Positions 20,942 through 30,736 are shown, numbered from the stretch's first letter. The stretch is DNA of 64,000 nt from Cellulosimicrobium cellulans (GCF_006539945.1 NZ_BJNZ01000020.1:1-64000); one strand, 5' to 3'. Numbers and translations are program-made. The notes: generated from the letters alone by a model not told the origin.

Positions 20942-22279
20942 TCACCCCGCGCGCACGCGCCGCCACCCCCCGGGCGTCCGCTCGGCCAGGCCGCGGATCT
21001 CGAGACGCCCGAGGGCACCGACGACCTCCGAGACGGCAAGCCCGGCCGACCGGGCGACCGCGTCCGTCGGTGCGCCCGAGCGCAGCGGCAGGGCGTCCCA
21101 CGTCCGGGTCTCGACGGCGTCGAGCCCGTCGTACGCGGCGTCGCGCGGCGCCCTGCGCGTCCCCGCGGCCGGGGCCGCCGGCGCCGCGTCCCGCGCCAGC
21201 GCCCCGGCCAGCTCCGCGACCTCGTCGGCGTCGGTGACGCACACGGCGGCACCGTCGCGCAGGAGCCGGTGGCAGCCGGTCGACGCCATGGAGGTCACGG
21301 GTCCGGGGACCGCGCCGACCGGTCGGGAGAGCTCGGCGGCGCGCACCGCCGTGCTCAGCGACCCGGAGCGCCAGGCCGCCTCCACGACCACGGTCGCACC
21401 CGCGAACGCCGCGATGAGCCGGTTGCGCAGGAGGAAGCGGACCCGGCTGGGCACGGAGCCCGGCGGGACCTCCGACACCACGGCGCCGCCGGTGCCCACG
21501 ACGGCCCGGAGGAGCTCGGTGTTGCCGGCCGGGTAGAGCCGGTCCACCCCGCCCGCGAGGAACGCGACCGTCGGCGCGGACGACACCAGCGCGGCGCGGT
21601 GCGCCGCGGCGTCGATGCCGTACGCCCCTCCGGAGACGACCGTGAACCCGCGCGCCGCGAGTCCCGAGGCGATCTCCCCCGTCACGTGGCGCCCGTAGTC
21701 CGTGCAGGCGCGTGCCCCCACCACCGCCACGGACCGCGCCGCGAGCTCCGCCAGGCGGTCCGACCCACGGACCCACAGCGCGAGCGGACGGACCGCCCCG
21801 AGGTCGTCGATCGCCGTGGGCCACCCCGGGTCGCCCGGGACGACGAGCGAGCCGTCGAGCCGTTCCAGCACGTGGAGCTCGCGGCGCGGGTCGAGGCCGT
21901 CGAGCCGCGGCGCCCAGCGCGCGACGGCGCGCAGGAGCCGCGCGACGGGTCCGGCCCGTGCGCCGCGGACGGGGGCGCGCGGGTCGTCGGTCGGCACCGC
22001 ACCGATCCCGGTCACCCCGAGCAGCCCGTCCAGCCCCTCTCGGTCGCCGTCGGCGCCGTCCGCGAGCCCGACGAGCTCCCGGCGGGCCCGGGCCGGGTCG
22101 TTCACCGCCCCGACGAGCCAGGCGAGCGCTGCCGAGGCCCCGAGCTGCTCGACGAGCGCGACCGCGACCTCGTCCCCCGGCTCCGCCAGGCGCGACCACG
22201 CCGCCCGGGCGAGCCGGTCGTCGGTGACGTCGAACGCCGGGCGCACGGGTGTCGTCGGACCCGCGTGGCGCTCAGCCAC
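20942..22279 (-). CDS. dprA: DNA processing protein DprA/Smf
   Basis: A 445-aa protein that loads RecA on incoming single-stranded DNA in competent bacteria. It is conserved even where competence is unknown. The Rossmann-like core shows VAVVGARACTDYGRHV, VVSGGAYGIDAAAHRAAL, FLAGGVDRLYPAGN, and VVVEAAWRSGSLSTA. A C-terminal winged-helix domain (VSEVVGALGRLEIRGLAER) completes it. The GTG at 22279 overlaps the upstream comM-like gene by 8 nt, indicating coupling. Confidence 0.95.
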   Translation of the reverse strand: MAERHAGPTTPVRPAFDVTDDRLARAAWSRLAEPGDEVAVALVEQLGASAALAWLVGAVNDPARARRELVGLADGADGDREGLDGLLGVTGIGAVPTDDPRAPVRGARAGPVARLLRAVARWAPRLDGLDPRRELHVLERLDGSLVVPGDPGWPTAIDDLGAVRPLALWVRGSDRLAELAARSVAVVGARACTDYGRHVTGEIASGLAARGFTVVSGGAYGIDAAAHRAALVSSAPTVAFLAGGVDRLYPAGNTELLRAVVGTGGAVVSEVPPGSVPSRVRFLLRNRLIAAFAGATVVVEAAWRSGSLSTAVRAAELSRPVGAVPGPVTSMASTGCHRLLRDGAAVCVTDADEVAELAGALARDAAPAAPAAGTRRAPRDAAYDGLDAVETRTWDALPLRSGAPTDAVARSAGLAVSEVVGALGRLEIRGLAERTPGGWRRVRAG

Positions 22280-23810
22280 GGTAGCCCCGCGTCCGGAGGG
22301 CGAGCCCGGCACCGACGTCGGCGCGCGTGGGCGCGGCGTGCCCGGCGAGGTCGGCGACGGTCCAGGCGAGGCGCAGCACGCGGTCCGCTCCTCGCAGGCT
22401 CAGGGTGCCGCGGTCGAGCGCGGTGTCGACGTCCGTGAGCAGGCCCGGGTCGGGACCGAGCCGGTCGCGAAGCCAGGTGCCGGGCACCTCGGCGTTCGTC
22501 CGCCACGGGGTACCGACGAGTCGGGAGGCCGCCGTCTCCCTGGCGCCGGCGACGCGCCGCGCGACCGCGGCGCTCGGCTCCGGCCGCGCGGCGCCGGCCC
22601 GCTCGACCCGGGTGACGGGCCGGACCTCGACCTGGACGTCGACCCGGTCGAGGAGCGGGCCGGACAGCCGGCCGAAGTAGCGGCGCTGCGCGACGGGCGA
22701 GCACGTGCACTCGAGACCCTTGCCGACGCCCTTGCCGCACGGGCAGGGGTTCGCCGCGAGGACGAGCTGGAAGCGCGCGGGGTACCGCGCCGTCCCACCG
22801 GCCCGGTGGATGACGAGCTCGCCGTGCTCGAGCGGCTGGCGCAGGGTCTGGAGCACGCGCGCCCCGAACTCCGGCGCCTCGTCCAGGAAGAGGACCCCAC
22901 GATGGGCGCGCGACGCGGCGCCAGGACGGGGCAGGCCGCTGCCGCCCCCGACGATCGCCGCCGGTGTGGCCGTGTGGTGCGGGTCCTCGTACGGCGGACG
23001 GCGTACGAGGCCGGTGCCGGGATCGAACACCCCGGCGACCGAGTGGACGGCCGTCACCTCGACGGCCTCGCCCTCCGTGAGGTCGGGCAGGATCCCGGGC
23101 AGCCGCGACGCGAGCATCGTCTTGCCCGCGCCCGGCGCCCCGACGAGCAGGAGGTGATGACCTCCCGCGGCCGCGACCTCGAGCGCGTGCCGTGCCTCGT
23201 CCTGACCCACGACGTCCGCGAGGTCCCCCGGCAGCGGGCGCACCGCGGCAGGTCGCGGCACCACGACCGGGGACGTGGCACCGCCCGGGTCGTCGAGCGA
23301 CGCCCCGTGGAGCCGAGCGACGTCCGCCAGGGTCGTCGCCCCCACGACGCGCGCACCGGGGACCAGCCGGGCCTCCTCGACGTCGGCCGCAGGCACGACG
23401 ACCTCCTGGAACCCGGCCGCGACGGCCGCCGCCACCGCGGGCAGGACGCCGCGCACGGGCTGGAGGCGGCCGTCGAGGCCCAGCTCGCCGAGGTGCACCA
23501 CGTCCTCCACGGCGCGTACCGGGACGACCTGGGCGCCGGCGAGGAGCGCGACCGCGATCGCGAGGTCGAAGCCCGTGCCGGACTTGGGGAGCGCGGCGGG
23601 CGAGAGGTTGATCGTGATCTTCCGCTGCGGCCACGGGATGCCCGACGACGTGACGGCCGCACGCACGCGGTCCCTCGACTCGCTGAGCGCCGCGTCCGGG
23701 AGCCCGACGAGCACGAACCCGGGCACCGAGGCCGCGAGGTGCGCCTGCACCTCGACGACATGGCCCGAGAGCCCGATGAGCGCGACGGCCCGGGTCGTGC
23801 CGAGGCCCAT
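22272..23810 (-). CDS. YifB/ComM family Mg-chelatase-like AAA+ ATPase
   Basis: A 512-aa protein. The N-terminal ChlI-type domain (MGLGTTRAVALIGLSGHVVEVQAHL...LVGLPDAALSESRDRVRAA) is followed by a P-loop (LLVGAPGAGKTMLASRLPGILP). The Walker B region is VLFLDEAPEF. A cysteine cluster (CPCGKG...CTCS) and the C-terminal Mg_chelatase_C domain follow. The homologue ComM is a helicase for branch migration in natural transformation, so its pairing with dprA is functionally sensible. The ATG overlaps the yraN stop by one base (TGATG). Confidence 0.94.
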   Translation of the reverse strand: MGLGTTRAVALIGLSGHVVEVQAHLAASVPGFVLVGLPDAALSESRDRVRAAVTSSGIPWPQRKITINLSPAALPKSGTGFDLAIAVALLAGAQVVPVRAVEDVVHLGELGLDGRLQPVRGVLPAVAAAVAAGFQEVVVPAADVEEARLVPGARVVGATTLADVARLHGASLDDPGGATSPVVVPRPAAVRPLPGDLADVVGQDEARHALEVAAAGGHHLLLVGAPGAGKTMLASRLPGILPDLTEGEAVEVTAVHSVAGVFDPGTGLVRRPPYEDPHHTATPAAIVGGGSGLPRPGAASRAHRGVLFLDEAPEFGARVLQTLRQPLEHGELVIHRAGGTARYPARFQLVLAANPCPCGKGVGKGLECTCSPVAQRRYFGRLSGPLLDRVDVQVEVRPVTRVERAGAARPEPSAAVARRVAGARETAASRLVGTPWRTNAEVPGTWLRDRLGPDPGLLTDVDTALDRGTLSLRGADRVLRLAWTVADLAGHAAPTRADVGAGLALRTRGYRG

Positions 23811-24169
23811 CAGGCGCTCACCCCGACGAGGTGCTCCACCTGCGCGGCACCCGCCCGCGCCACGAGCACGGCGACGACGTCGATGCGGACCGACCGCGCG
23901 CGCACGTCGTGGGTCGCGAGCCACTCCCCCGTGAGCCGACGCAGGCGACCGAGCTTCGCGGGCGTCACGGCCTGGGCGGGGTGCCCGAAGCCGGTGCCAC
24001 GACGCGTCTTCACCTCGACGGCGACCAGCACGTCCCCGTCGAGCGCGACGACGTCGAGCTCGCCGCGCGTCCCGCGCCAGTTGCGGTCGAGCAGGGTCCA
24101 CCCCGCCTCGACCAGGTGGGCCGCGGCCACCCTCTCCCCGTACCGCCCGACGGCGTCCTTCGCTCCCAT
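23810..24169 (-). CDS. YraN family (UPF0102) endonuclease-like protein
   Basis: A 119-aa protein with the restriction-endonuclease-like core GYGERVAAAHLVEAGWTLLDRNWRG-type sequence (here VGRYGERVAAAHL...NWRGTRGELDVVALDGDVLVAVEVKTRRGTGFG). The GELD...EVK residues match the predicted PD-(D/E)XK site. Its function is unproven but it is always linked to DNA-processing genes. I chose the ATG at 24169 because GAGGTG lies 6 nt upstream, whereas an ATG at 24193 has no such motif. The gene overlaps the comM-like gene. Confidence 0.92.
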   Translation of the reverse strand: MGAKDAVGRYGERVAAAHLVEAGWTLLDRNWRGTRGELDVVALDGDVLVAVEVKTRRGTGFGHPAQAVTPAKLGRLRRLTGEWLATHDVRARSVRIDVVAVLVARAGAAQVEHLVGVSA

Positions 24170-24283
24170 GGGCTCACCTCCGCCGCCCACCATGGGCGAC
24201 GGGGAGGACGCGGCGCCAGGGACCGGCGACCGCCTGTGGACGGGGCCGTCAGGAAGCCGTCCTGTGGACGGCCAGGACCGTGG

Positions 24284-24583
24284 TCAGAGCTGGAGCTCTG
24301 CCTTCGCGAGCTCCTCGACGTTGACGTCCTTGAAGGTCACGACGCGCACCGACTTCACGAAACGTGCGGACCGGTACACGTCCCACACCCACGCGTCGGC
24401 GAGCCGCAGCTCGAAGTACACCTCGCCCGCGGCGGAACGCACCTGGAGGTCCACCTGGTTCGCCAGGTAGAAGCGACGTTCGGTCTCCACCACGTAGGAG
24501 AACAGGCCCACCACGTCGCGGTACTCGCGGTACAGCGCGAGCTCCATCTCGGTCTCGTAGTTCTCGAGGTCTTCGGCGCTCAC
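24284..24583 (-). CDS. DUF2469 family protein
   Basis: A 99-aa conserved actinobacterial protein that begins VSAEDLENYETEMELALYREYRDVVGLFSYVVETERRFYLAN. This is near-invariant across the phylum, and the gene always lies next to rnhB. It is acidic, soluble and of unknown function. The GTG at 24583 was chosen from family conservation. An ATG at 24601 would add six residues. Confidence 0.93.
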   Translation of the reverse strand: MSAEDLENYETEMELALYREYRDVVGLFSYVVETERRFYLANQVDLQVRSAAGEVYFELRLADAWVWDVYRSARFVKSVRVVTFKDVNVEELAKAELQL

Positions 24584-24620
24584 GCCTCCATCATGGACCA
24601 TCGAGCGCTCGGCGCCCGCC

Positions 24621-25487
24621 TCAGCTCGTGGGCAGGGCGGCGTCCGGGTCGAGCTCGAGGACGTCGACCGGCTCCCCGTACGCGGGGGTGTCGAGACCCT
24701 CGTCGCCCCGCTCGGGCAGCCGCCAGGAGCGGCGGTGCTGCGGCGTCGGGCCGTGCTCGCGCAGGGCCTCGACGTGCGCCGCTGCGCCGTAGCCCTTGTT
24801 CTGGTCCCACCCGAAGGCGGGGTACTGCCGTGCGAGGCTGGTCATGAGACCGTCGCGCTCCGTCTTCGCGAGGACGCTCGCCGCGGCGACCGAGGCGCAC
24901 TGGAGGTCGGCCTTGACCAGCGTGCGCACCCGCGGGTCGACGAGCCGCTCGTCGTCGTGCGGGTCGAGGTCGAACGCCTCGAAGAGGTCCACCGCCGAGG
25001 GACGGCTCAACCAGTCGTGCTTGCCGTCCAGGAGGACGGCGTCGACGTCGCCGACCGTGCGGCGCACCTGGGCGAGCGCCCGGCGGCCCGCGAGGCGCAG
25101 CGCACCGACGATGCCGTGCGCGTCGATCTCGGCGGGACCGGCGTGGCCCACGGCCCAGGCGACGGACCATGCGCGCGCGAGCGGCACGAGGGCCTCCCGC
25201 GCGGCCGCGGTGAGCAGCTTGGAGTCGGTGAGGCCGGGCGGGCAGGGCTTCGTCGCGAGGTCGACGACAACGACGCCCACCGAGACCGGCCCGGCGAGCG
25301 CTCCGCGACCGACCTCGTCCATGCCGGCGACGAGCCGGGCGCCGTCGCGCAGCATCGCGCGCTCCTGCCGGAGGTCCGGGCGGCGCCGTGCAGGGGCACG
25401 ACGCACGCGCGCCGGGGCGGCGGAGGGCGCGGCGGGCGCCGAGGCCGGCACCGGACCGGCGGGAGGAGCGACCGCGTCCAGCGTCAC
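24621..25487 (-). CDS. rnhB: Ribonuclease HII
   Basis: A 288-aa enzyme that cuts the RNA strand of RNA-DNA hybrids and removes misincorporated ribonucleotides. The catalytic DEDD set is visible in [28 protein letters not shown] and the [21 protein letters not shown] region. An Ala/Pro/Arg-rich N-terminal extension of ~45 residues precedes the fold, and a Pro/Glu/Asp-rich tail follows. The GTG start overlaps the lepB stop (GTGA). The real start could be further in, but no better site is evident. Confidence 0.94.
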   Translation of the reverse strand: MTLDAVAPPAGPVPASAPAAPSAAPARVRRAPARRRPDLRQERAMLRDGARLVAGMDEVGRGALAGPVSVGVVVVDLATKPCPPGLTDSKLLTAAAREALVPLARAWSVAWAVGHAGPAEIDAHGIVGALRLAGRRALAQVRRTVGDVDAVLLDGKHDWLSRPSAVDLFEAFDLDPHDDERLVDPRVRTLVKADLQCASVAAASVLAKTERDGLMTSLARQYPAFGWDQNKGYGAAAHVEALREHGPTPQHRRSWRLPERGDEGLDTPAYGEPVDVLELDPDAALPTS

Positions 25488-26287
25488 GGCTCCACCTCGG
25501 GCACGTCGGCGAACACGTCGCCGGGGTTGCGCAGCAGGCCCAGGTGGGACAGCGGCCAGACCTTGACGAACGCCGTCCCCACGACGTTGCCCATCGGCAC
25601 GAACCCGCCCCCGGGCTTGCCCGTGTTGTACCGGGAGTCCGCCGAGTTCTGCCGGTTGTCACCCATGACGAACAGCATGTCCTCCGGCACCGTCCGATCG
25701 AACGGGTCCTGGCTGGGGATCGAGCCGGGCTTGATGTACGTCTCGTCGATCGACACCCCGTTGACGCTCACCCGACCCTCCGCGTCGCAGCACACCACGT
25801 GATCACCCGGCGTGCCGACCACCCGCTTGATGAGGTGCTCACCGGTGTCCTGCGGCAGCAGACCGACGAAGGTCAGCGCCGCGCGCACCGCCTCCGACAC
25901 CGGGCTCTCCTCCTGCGGCACCGGCGGCGGCAACCACCCGCCCGGGTCCTTGAACACCACGACGTCACCCCGGTGCACGTCGAACGCACCCGGCACGAGC
26001 CGGGACACCATCACCCGGTCGCCCTCGACCAGCGTGTCCTCCATCGACGCGCTCGGGATGAAGAACGCCTGCACCAGGAACGTCTTGATGAGCAGCGAGA
26101 GCACCAGCGCGCTGACCACGATGATCGCCGTCTCGCGCAGCAGCGACGACTTCCGCGCCGGGCGCTCCGTCCGGGACGTGGCGAGGTGCTGCCCGTGCGG
26201 GGGCTCCCCGTCGTCCCGAGGGCCGAGCGCCTCACGCTCGGTGCCGGCGTCGGGATGCGGGCCGCGGGGCGGGGCGCTGTCGGTCAC
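25484..26287 (-). CDS. lepB: Signal peptidase I
   Basis: A 267-aa membrane peptidase that removes signal peptides of secreted proteins. It has a ~50-residue charged cytoplasmic N-terminus, one TM helix ([19 protein letters not shown]), the catalytic Ser81 in PSASM, Lys154 in HLIKRVVG, and the [12 protein letters not shown] box. The GTG start at 26287 has AGGAGG about 15 nt upstream, longer than ideal spacing. It lies between rplS and rnhB, as in other actinobacteria. Confidence 0.95.
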   Translation of the reverse strand: MTDSAPPRGPHPDAGTEREALGPRDDGEPPHGQHLATSRTERPARKSSLLRETAIIVVSALVLSLLIKTFLVQAFFIPSASMEDTLVEGDRVMVSRLVPGAFDVHRGDVVVFKDPGGWLPPPVPQEESPVSEAVRAALTFVGLLPQDTGEHLIKRVVGTPGDHVVCCDAEGRVSVNGVSIDETYIKPGSIPSQDPFDRTVPEDMLFVMGDNRQNSADSRYNTGKPGGGFVPMGNVVGTAFVKVWPLSHLGLLRNPGDVFADVPEVEP

Positions 26288-26357
26288 GCGTTCACAATGC
26301 CACCTCCTGCCGACTTCCGAGAAACGGACCGGCCGTCGGACCGTGCGCCCGGGGACG

Positions 26358-26394
26358 ACGACGGCGGCCGCCCCGAGGGGACGGCCGCCGTCGT
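26358..26394 (-). terminator. Hairpin downstream of rplS
   Basis: A perfect 13-bp stem (ACGACGGCGGCCG / CGGCCGCCGTCGT) with an 11-nt loop lies 33 nt after the rplS stop. It likely separates rplS from lepB. No U-tract follows. Confidence 0.6.
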
Positions 26395-26427
26395 TCGAGC
26401 GGAGCGGCAGTGCCTGCCGACAGCCGA

Positions 26428-26787
26428 TCAGCGAGCGGGCGCGGTGTCGCGCTTCTCCTTGATCTTCGCCTTCTTGCCGCGCAGCGCGCGGAGGTAGTAC
26501 AGCTTGGCGCGACGCACGTCACCGCGCGTCACGACCTCGACCGAGTCGATGGACGGCGAGTGCACGGGGAACGTGCGCTCGACACCCACGCCGAAGCTGA
26601 TCTTGCGGACCGTGAACGTCTCGCGGACGCCGCTGCCCTGACGAGCGATGACGACGCCCTGGAACGCCTGGACGCGGGAGCGGTTGCCCTCGACGACCTT
26701 GACGTTGACCTTGAGCGTGTCGCCGGGGCGGAACTCCGGGACGTCGCTGCGCAGCGATGCTGCGTCGACGCTGTCCAGCGTGTGCAT
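26428..26787 (-). CDS. rplS: 50S ribosomal protein L19
   Basis: A 119-aa protein with the typical L19 sequence [56 protein letters not shown]19 sits at the 30S-50S interface. The ATG at 26787 has GGAG 9 nt upstream. Unlike the E. coli operon, it is 274 bp away from trmD, so it probably has its own promoter or a leader. A CAGAAT hexamer on the minus strand at 26994-26999 is a weak -10 candidate. Confidence 0.97.
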   Translation of the reverse strand: MHTLDSVDAASLRSDVPEFRPGDTLKVNVKVVEGNRSRVQAFQGVVIARQGSGVRETFTVRKISFGVGVERTFPVHSPSIDSVEVVTRGDVRRAKLYYLRALRGKKAKIKEKRDTAPAR

Positions 26788-27061
26788 GGTGCTTCTCCTC
26801 GTCCGCCACAGGTCGGACGCGTGCTCGTGGCCCGGGCACGCCGGGCCGTCGTCGTCTGTCGGTGGGGTGTGCCGTGCTGCGCGCGTACGGTCGACCACCT
26901 CGCGGTCGTCGACCCGTCGTGCCAGTCCGCCCGAGGATCCGGGCGCGGGCTCCCCTGTGGCAGAGGTTCCGGGGCGGCACACACCGATCGACCATTCTGC
27001 CACATGCCGGTGACCGGCGGCAGCCTCGACCCGGCGCCCGACCCGCGCGCACCGTCGAGGG

Positions 27062-27877
27062 TCAGGAGACGTCGTGCCCGGCGCGGTCGAGGCGGCCGTC
27101 GACGACGGACCACCCGGCCTCGGCGAGGACCTCCAGGTCGTGCCGGTCGAGCGTGCTGGCGTCGAGCGCTCGGACCATGTCCGGCCGCCGAGCGGCCGTC
27201 CGGCGCAGGGCCTGGTCGCGGCGCCAGCGGTGGACGCGCGCGTGGTGGCCCGAGAGCAGCACGTCCGGCACCTCGAGGTCGTCCCAGGCCGGCGGCTTCG
27301 TGTACACGGGGTACTCGAGCAGGCCCGCGGCGCCGTGCGACTCCTCGACGAGCGACTCGGGGTTGCCCACGACGCCCGGCAGCAGCCTCCCGACCGCCTC
27401 GACCATGACGAGCGCGGCGACCTCTCCCCCGTTGAGGACGTAGTCCCCGATCGACAGCTCGCTGACCCGCATCCCGGCCGAGCGGTAGTGCTCGGCGACG
27501 CGCGCGTCGATCCCCTCGTAGCGCCCGCAGGCGACGACGAGGTGCTCCTCGGTCGCGAGCGCCTCCGCCGTGCGCTGCGTGAAGGTCTCGCCCGACGGCG
27601 TCGGCACGACCAGGTGCACCGCGCTCGCCCCGTCCGGCGTCCCGGCCGAGAGGCCTGCCACGTCGTCGATCGCGCGGCCCCACACGTCGGGGCGCATGAC
27701 CATGCCCGCCCCGCCGCCGAACGGCGTGTCGTCGACGGTGCGGTGCCGGTCCGTCGTCCAGTCCCGCAGGTCGTGGACGCGCAGGTCGAGGATCCCCGCG
27801 GTGCGCGCCTTGCCCACGAGCGACAGGTCCAGCGCGGCGAGGTAGTCGGGAAAGATCGTGACGACGTCGATGCGCAC
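27062..27877 (-). CDS. trmD: tRNA (guanine37-N1)-methyltransferase
   Basis: A 271-aa SPOUT enzyme that makes m1G37 next to the tRNA anticodon and prevents frameshifting. The N-terminus ([15 protein letters not shown]), [23 protein letters not shown], and the knot region [21 protein letters not shown] are conserved. The start is GTG at 27877, 2 nt after the rimM stop. Confidence 0.96.
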   Translation of the reverse strand: MRIDVVTIFPDYLAALDLSLVGKARTAGILDLRVHDLRDWTTDRHRTVDDTPFGGGAGMVMRPDVWGRAIDDVAGLSAGTPDGASAVHLVVPTPSGETFTQRTAEALATEEHLVVACGRYEGIDARVAEHYRSAGMRVSELSIGDYVLNGGEVAALVMVEAVGRLLPGVVGNPESLVEESHGAAGLLEYPVYTKPPAWDDLEVPDVLLSGHHARVHRWRRDQALRRTAARRPDMVRALDASTLDRHDLEVLAEAGWSVVDGRLDRAGHDVS

Positions 27878-27879
27878 GG

Positions 27880-28473
27880 TCAGGCCTCGCCGTCGCGCGG
27901 CTCGCCCGGCTCGCTCGCGGCGGAGCCCGACGTGTCGCCGCCGTCCGGGGTCGCCACCTCGAGCCGGTCCGCGTCGGACGCGAGCAGCCCGCCCGGCGGG
28001 TCGAGCACGACCCGGCCGCCGGCCACGTCCACGAGCGGGACGATCTGCCGGACGAACGGGACGAGCGTGCGGGCGCCCCCGGTCTCGCGCAGCACGAGGA
28101 CGTCGTGCGCGGGCAGGTGCTCGAGGCCGTCGATGCGTCCGAGCGTCCGGCCGTCCGTGTCCTCCGCGCGGAGCCCGACGAGCTCGTGCGGGTACCACGC
28201 GTCCTCCTCGTCGGACGCGTCGACCTCGACCACGAGCTCGACGCCGCGCAGGGCCTCCGCGGCGGTGCGGTCGCGGACGCCCTCGAAGCCGACGAGCCAC
28301 CGCCCCTGGTGCACGCGCACCGTCCCGACCGTGAGCGGTCCCGCCGTCGCGGGGCGCGTCTCCAGGCGCTCGCCCACGGCCAGGCGCTCCTCGGGATCGT
28401 CGGTGCGCAGGTCGAGCGCGACCTCGCCACGCAGTCCGTGCGCCTTGCCGACGCGCGCGACGGTCAGCTCCAT
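27880..28473 (-). CDS. rimM: 16S rRNA processing protein RimM
   Basis: A 197-aa ribosome maturation factor that binds S19 during 30S assembly. The N-terminal barrel ([27 protein letters not shown]) and the PRC-barrel C-terminal half ([25 protein letters not shown]) are clear. About 20 extra residues follow. GGAGGAG lies ~9 nt upstream of the ATG at 28473. It is coupled to trmD. Confidence 0.94.
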   Translation of the reverse strand: MELTVARVGKAHGLRGEVALDLRTDDPEERLAVGERLETRPATAGPLTVGTVRVHQGRWLVGFEGVRDRTAAEALRGVELVVEVDASDEEDAWYPHELVGLRAEDTDGRTLGRIDGLEHLPAHDVLVLRETGGARTLVPFVRQIVPLVDVAGGRVVLDPPGGLLASDADRLEVATPDGGDTSGSAASEPGEPRDGEA

Positions 28474-28543
28474 GGTCGTCACTCCTCCGGTGGTCCTGCT
28501 CGGGTGGTGCCGGATCGACACCTGGTCGGGCGGCGGGAACAGG

Positions 28544-28577
28544 AAGGCCCGGCCCGCCGGTCGGCGGGCCGGGCCTT
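28544..28577 (-). terminator. Perfect 16-bp hairpin between the KH-domain gene and rimM
   Basis: AAGGCCCGGCCCGCCG and its exact reverse complement are separated by only 2 nt. This is the most GC-dense stem in the window. It lies within the rpsP-rplS cluster, 35 nt after the KH-gene stop. It may attenuate rimM-trmD relative to the r-protein gene rpsP, since these products are needed at far lower levels. Confidence 0.6.
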
Positions 28578-28612
28578 GCCCGTGGCCCCTCGCGGGGCAC
28601 GATGTGCGGGCC

Positions 28613-28852
28613 TCAGCGGCGGTCGACGTCCACGACGTCGACGCGGACCGGCCCGTCGGTCGCGAGCGCGCCGATCACCGTGCGCAGGGCACGGGCGGTG
28701 CGTCCGCCACGACCGATCACGCGGCCGAGGTCGTCCGGGTGCACCCGGACCTCGAGCAGGTCACCGCGACGCAGCGTCTTCGCGTTCACCCGGACGTCGT
28801 CCGGGTTGTCCACGATGCCGCGCACGAGGTGCTCGAGCGCCTCGGCGATCAT
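28613..28852 (-). CDS. KH-domain RNA-binding protein (YlqC/KhpA family)
   Basis: A 79-aa single-KH protein (LLEVRVHPDDLGRVIGRGGRTARALRTVIGALA) with an intact GRGG loop. KhpA-type proteins bind RNA and link to cell-size control in Gram-positives. The ATG overlaps the rpsP stop by one base (TGATG), indicating translational coupling. It is the standard neighbour of rpsP in actinobacteria. Confidence 0.94.
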   Translation of the reverse strand: MIAEALEHLVRGIVDNPDDVRVNAKTLRRGDLLEVRVHPDDLGRVIGRGGRTARALRTVIGALATDGPVRVDVVDVDRR

Positions 28853-29289
28853 CAGGCCTGCTCGTCGGCAGCGGCCTCGTCGGCCGTGTCGGCGGGCTCC
28901 TCGGCCGGAGCCTCGGTCTTCTTCTCGGCAGCCTTGGCCTTGACCTTCTCCGCGTCCGCGGCGGCGGCCTCGATCGCGGCGGTCGGGTCGACCTTCTCGC
29001 CCTTGACCTTGAGCGTGCCCTCGGCCCCGGGCAGGCCCTTGAACTTCTGCCAGTCGCCCGTGATCTTGAGGAGCGCGAGCACCTGCTCGGTCGGCTGCGC
29101 GCCGACGCCGAGCCAGTACTGGGCGCGGTCCGAGGTGATCTCGATGAACGAGGGCTCCTCGGTCGGGTGGTACTTGCCGATCTCCTCGATCACGCGACCG
29201 TCGCGCTTGGTGCGCGAGTCCGCGACGACGACACGGTAGTACGGCGCACGGATCTTGCCGAGACGCTTCAGACGAATCTTGACGGCCAC
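28852..29289 (-). CDS. rpsP: 30S ribosomal protein S16
   Basis: A 145-aa protein beginning [26 protein letters not shown], the S16 signature. It is followed by [18 protein letters not shown] and the [12 protein letters not shown] region. The C-terminal ~45 residues (from about residue 100) are an Ala/Glu/Lys-rich tail not present in E. coli S16. GTG at 29289 has AGGAG upstream. It is the first gene of the rpsP-KH-rimM-trmD operon. Confidence 0.96.
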   Translation of the reverse strand: MAVKIRLKRLGKIRAPYYRVVVADSRTKRDGRVIEEIGKYHPTEEPSFIEITSDRAQYWLGVGAQPTEQVLALLKITGDWQKFKGLPGAEGTLKVKGEKVDPTAAIEAAAADAEKVKAKAAEKKTEAPAEEPADTADEAAADEQA

Positions 29290-29415
29290 AGTGGTGGTCT
29301 CTCCTGGTTCTGGTTCGGGCGAACCCGGACCCGTCCCGTGGGGACAGGACGAGGAAGGGGTTCAGGACACGGCACGCGCCGGAGAGAGGGGCCGGGGCAC
29401 GCCGAGTACCGGGAC

Positions 29416-29445
29416 ATTGTGCCAGACCGGACCGGCCGGGACCAA
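29416..29445 (-). promoter_or_regulatory. Candidate promoter for the rpsP operon
   Basis: On the minus strand TTGGTC (29440-29445), an 18-nt spacer and CACAAT (29416-29421) stand about 130 nt upstream of rpsP. The -10 matches 4 of 6 consensus bases. Confidence 0.38.
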
Positions 29446-29460
29446 CCTGCGCGCGACCCC

Positions 29461-30585
29461 TCAGCCCGCGTGCGGGGCGACGATCTCGCCGCGGAGCACG
29501 ATCGCCGTCGGCGCGCGCAGGACGCCGACGTCCTGGCGCGGGTCCTGCGGGTAGACGACGAAGTCGGCCGACGCGCCCTCGACGAGCGACGTGTAGCCGA
29601 GGTACTCCCGCCCCTGCCAGCTCGCCGCCGCCACGACCGCCGCGTCGGGGATGCCGGCGGCCACGAGCTCCGCGCACTCGTCCGCGAGGCGGCCGTGCCC
29701 GATCGTCCCGCCCGCGTCCGTCCCCACGAGGATCTGGATGCCCGCCTCGTACAGCGCCCGGGCCTGGTCGTACCGTCGCTCGTGGAGCCGTCGCATGCGC
29801 GCCGCGAACACCGGGTACTTCTCGTCGGCCTGCCGGGCGATCGCCTCGAACTGGCCGATCTGCAGCAGGGTGGGCGTGACCGCGACCCCGCGCTCGGAGA
29901 TCTCGTACATCAGGTCGGGGTCGATCCCGGTGCCGTGCTCGATCCCGTCGACGCCCGCGGCGAGCAGGGACGGGATCACCTCCTCGGAGAAGGCGTGCAC
30001 GGTGACGCGCGCGGCCTCGGCGTGCGCGGCGGCGACGGCCTCGGCGAGGACGTCGTCGGGCCACAACGGCCGCAGGTCGCCCTCGGCCCCGAGGTCGCGG
30101 TCGATCCAGTCGCCCACGATCTTCACCCAGCCGTCGCCCTGGCGCGCCTCACGCCGCACGGCCTCGGGGAGCTGCGCCACGTCGTCGAGCTCGAGCCCGT
30201 AGTGGCGCAGGTAGCGCTTGGGCCGGGCGAGGTGCCGACCGGCCCGCACGAGCCGCGGCAGGTCGCGCCGCCCGTGGACCCACCGCGTGTCGAGCGGCGA
30301 GCCCGCGTCGCGCACGAGGAGGACGCCGCTGTCGCGGTCCGTGACGGCCTGGTCCTGCGCCGTCGCCGCGTCGACCGCGCCCTGGGCACCCAGGCCGACG
30401 TGGCAGTGCACGTCGACGAGGCCCGGGAGCGCCCAGCCCTCGAGCTCGACCATGTTGGTGCCCTGCGCCGACGGCCGCGTGAGGCTGATCCGCCCGTCCT
30501 TGACCCACAGGTCGCCCACCTCGCGGTCGTCGCCGACGATGACGTGGCCGCGGACGTGCAGCGTGGGGCCTTCCAGCGCGGACAT
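29461..30585 (-). CDS. Amidohydrolase (imidazolonepropionase-like)
   Basis: A 374-aa metal-dependent hydrolase of the amidohydrolase superfamily. Metal-binding motifs are visible: LPGLVDVHCHVGLG (HxH), VKIVGDWID (Lys), TVHAFSEE and GIEHGTGI (His), and VGTDAGGTIGHG (Asp). It begins with a small beta-sandwich half (LHVRGHVIVGDD...GDLWVKDGRISL). The substrate is unknown. It lies between ffh and rpsP, an order seen in some Micrococcales. AGGAG precedes the ATG at 30585. Confidence 0.9.
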   Translation of the reverse strand: MSALEGPTLHVRGHVIVGDDREVGDLWVKDGRISLTRPSAQGTNMVELEGWALPGLVDVHCHVGLGAQGAVDAATAQDQAVTDRDSGVLLVRDAGSPLDTRWVHGRRDLPRLVRAGRHLARPKRYLRHYGLELDDVAQLPEAVRREARQGDGWVKIVGDWIDRDLGAEGDLRPLWPDDVLAEAVAAAHAEAARVTVHAFSEEVIPSLLAAGVDGIEHGTGIDPDLMYEISERGVAVTPTLLQIGQFEAIARQADEKYPVFAARMRRLHERRYDQARALYEAGIQILVGTDAGGTIGHGRLADECAELVAAGIPDAAVVAAASWQGREYLGYTSLVEGASADFVVYPQDPRQDVGVLRAPTAIVLRGEIVAPHAG

Positions 30586-30665
30586 GCGGCTCCTGGGTGA
30601 GGACGGTCAGGACGGTCGGCCCGGTTCGCGGGCGCGGGGAGGCACCGGGCAGGTGCCACGGACAT

Positions 30666-30671
30666 AACCTA
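30666..30671 (-). promoter_or_regulatory. Candidate -10 box for the amidohydrolase gene
   Basis: TAGGTT on the minus strand in the 151-bp gap between ffh and the amidohydrolase, about 80 nt upstream of the start. No convincing -35 is seen. Confidence 0.3.
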
Positions 30672-30736
30672 GCGCCCGGGCGCACCCGGGACGCACCCGG
30701 GGCACGAGGCCGTGCCGCGGGCGGGCGTCGGCCCGG

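Noticed and set aside
24200-24290. DnaA-box-like GTCCACAGG repeats between yraN and DUF2469
   Set aside because: Only 7 of 9 bases fit the actinobacterial DnaA box, there are just two copies and no origin genes are near. Probably chance.
26788-27061. Known r-protein leader upstream of rplS
   Set aside because: The 274-bp gap suggests a leader, but I could not match any known L19 leader structure or a firm promoter.
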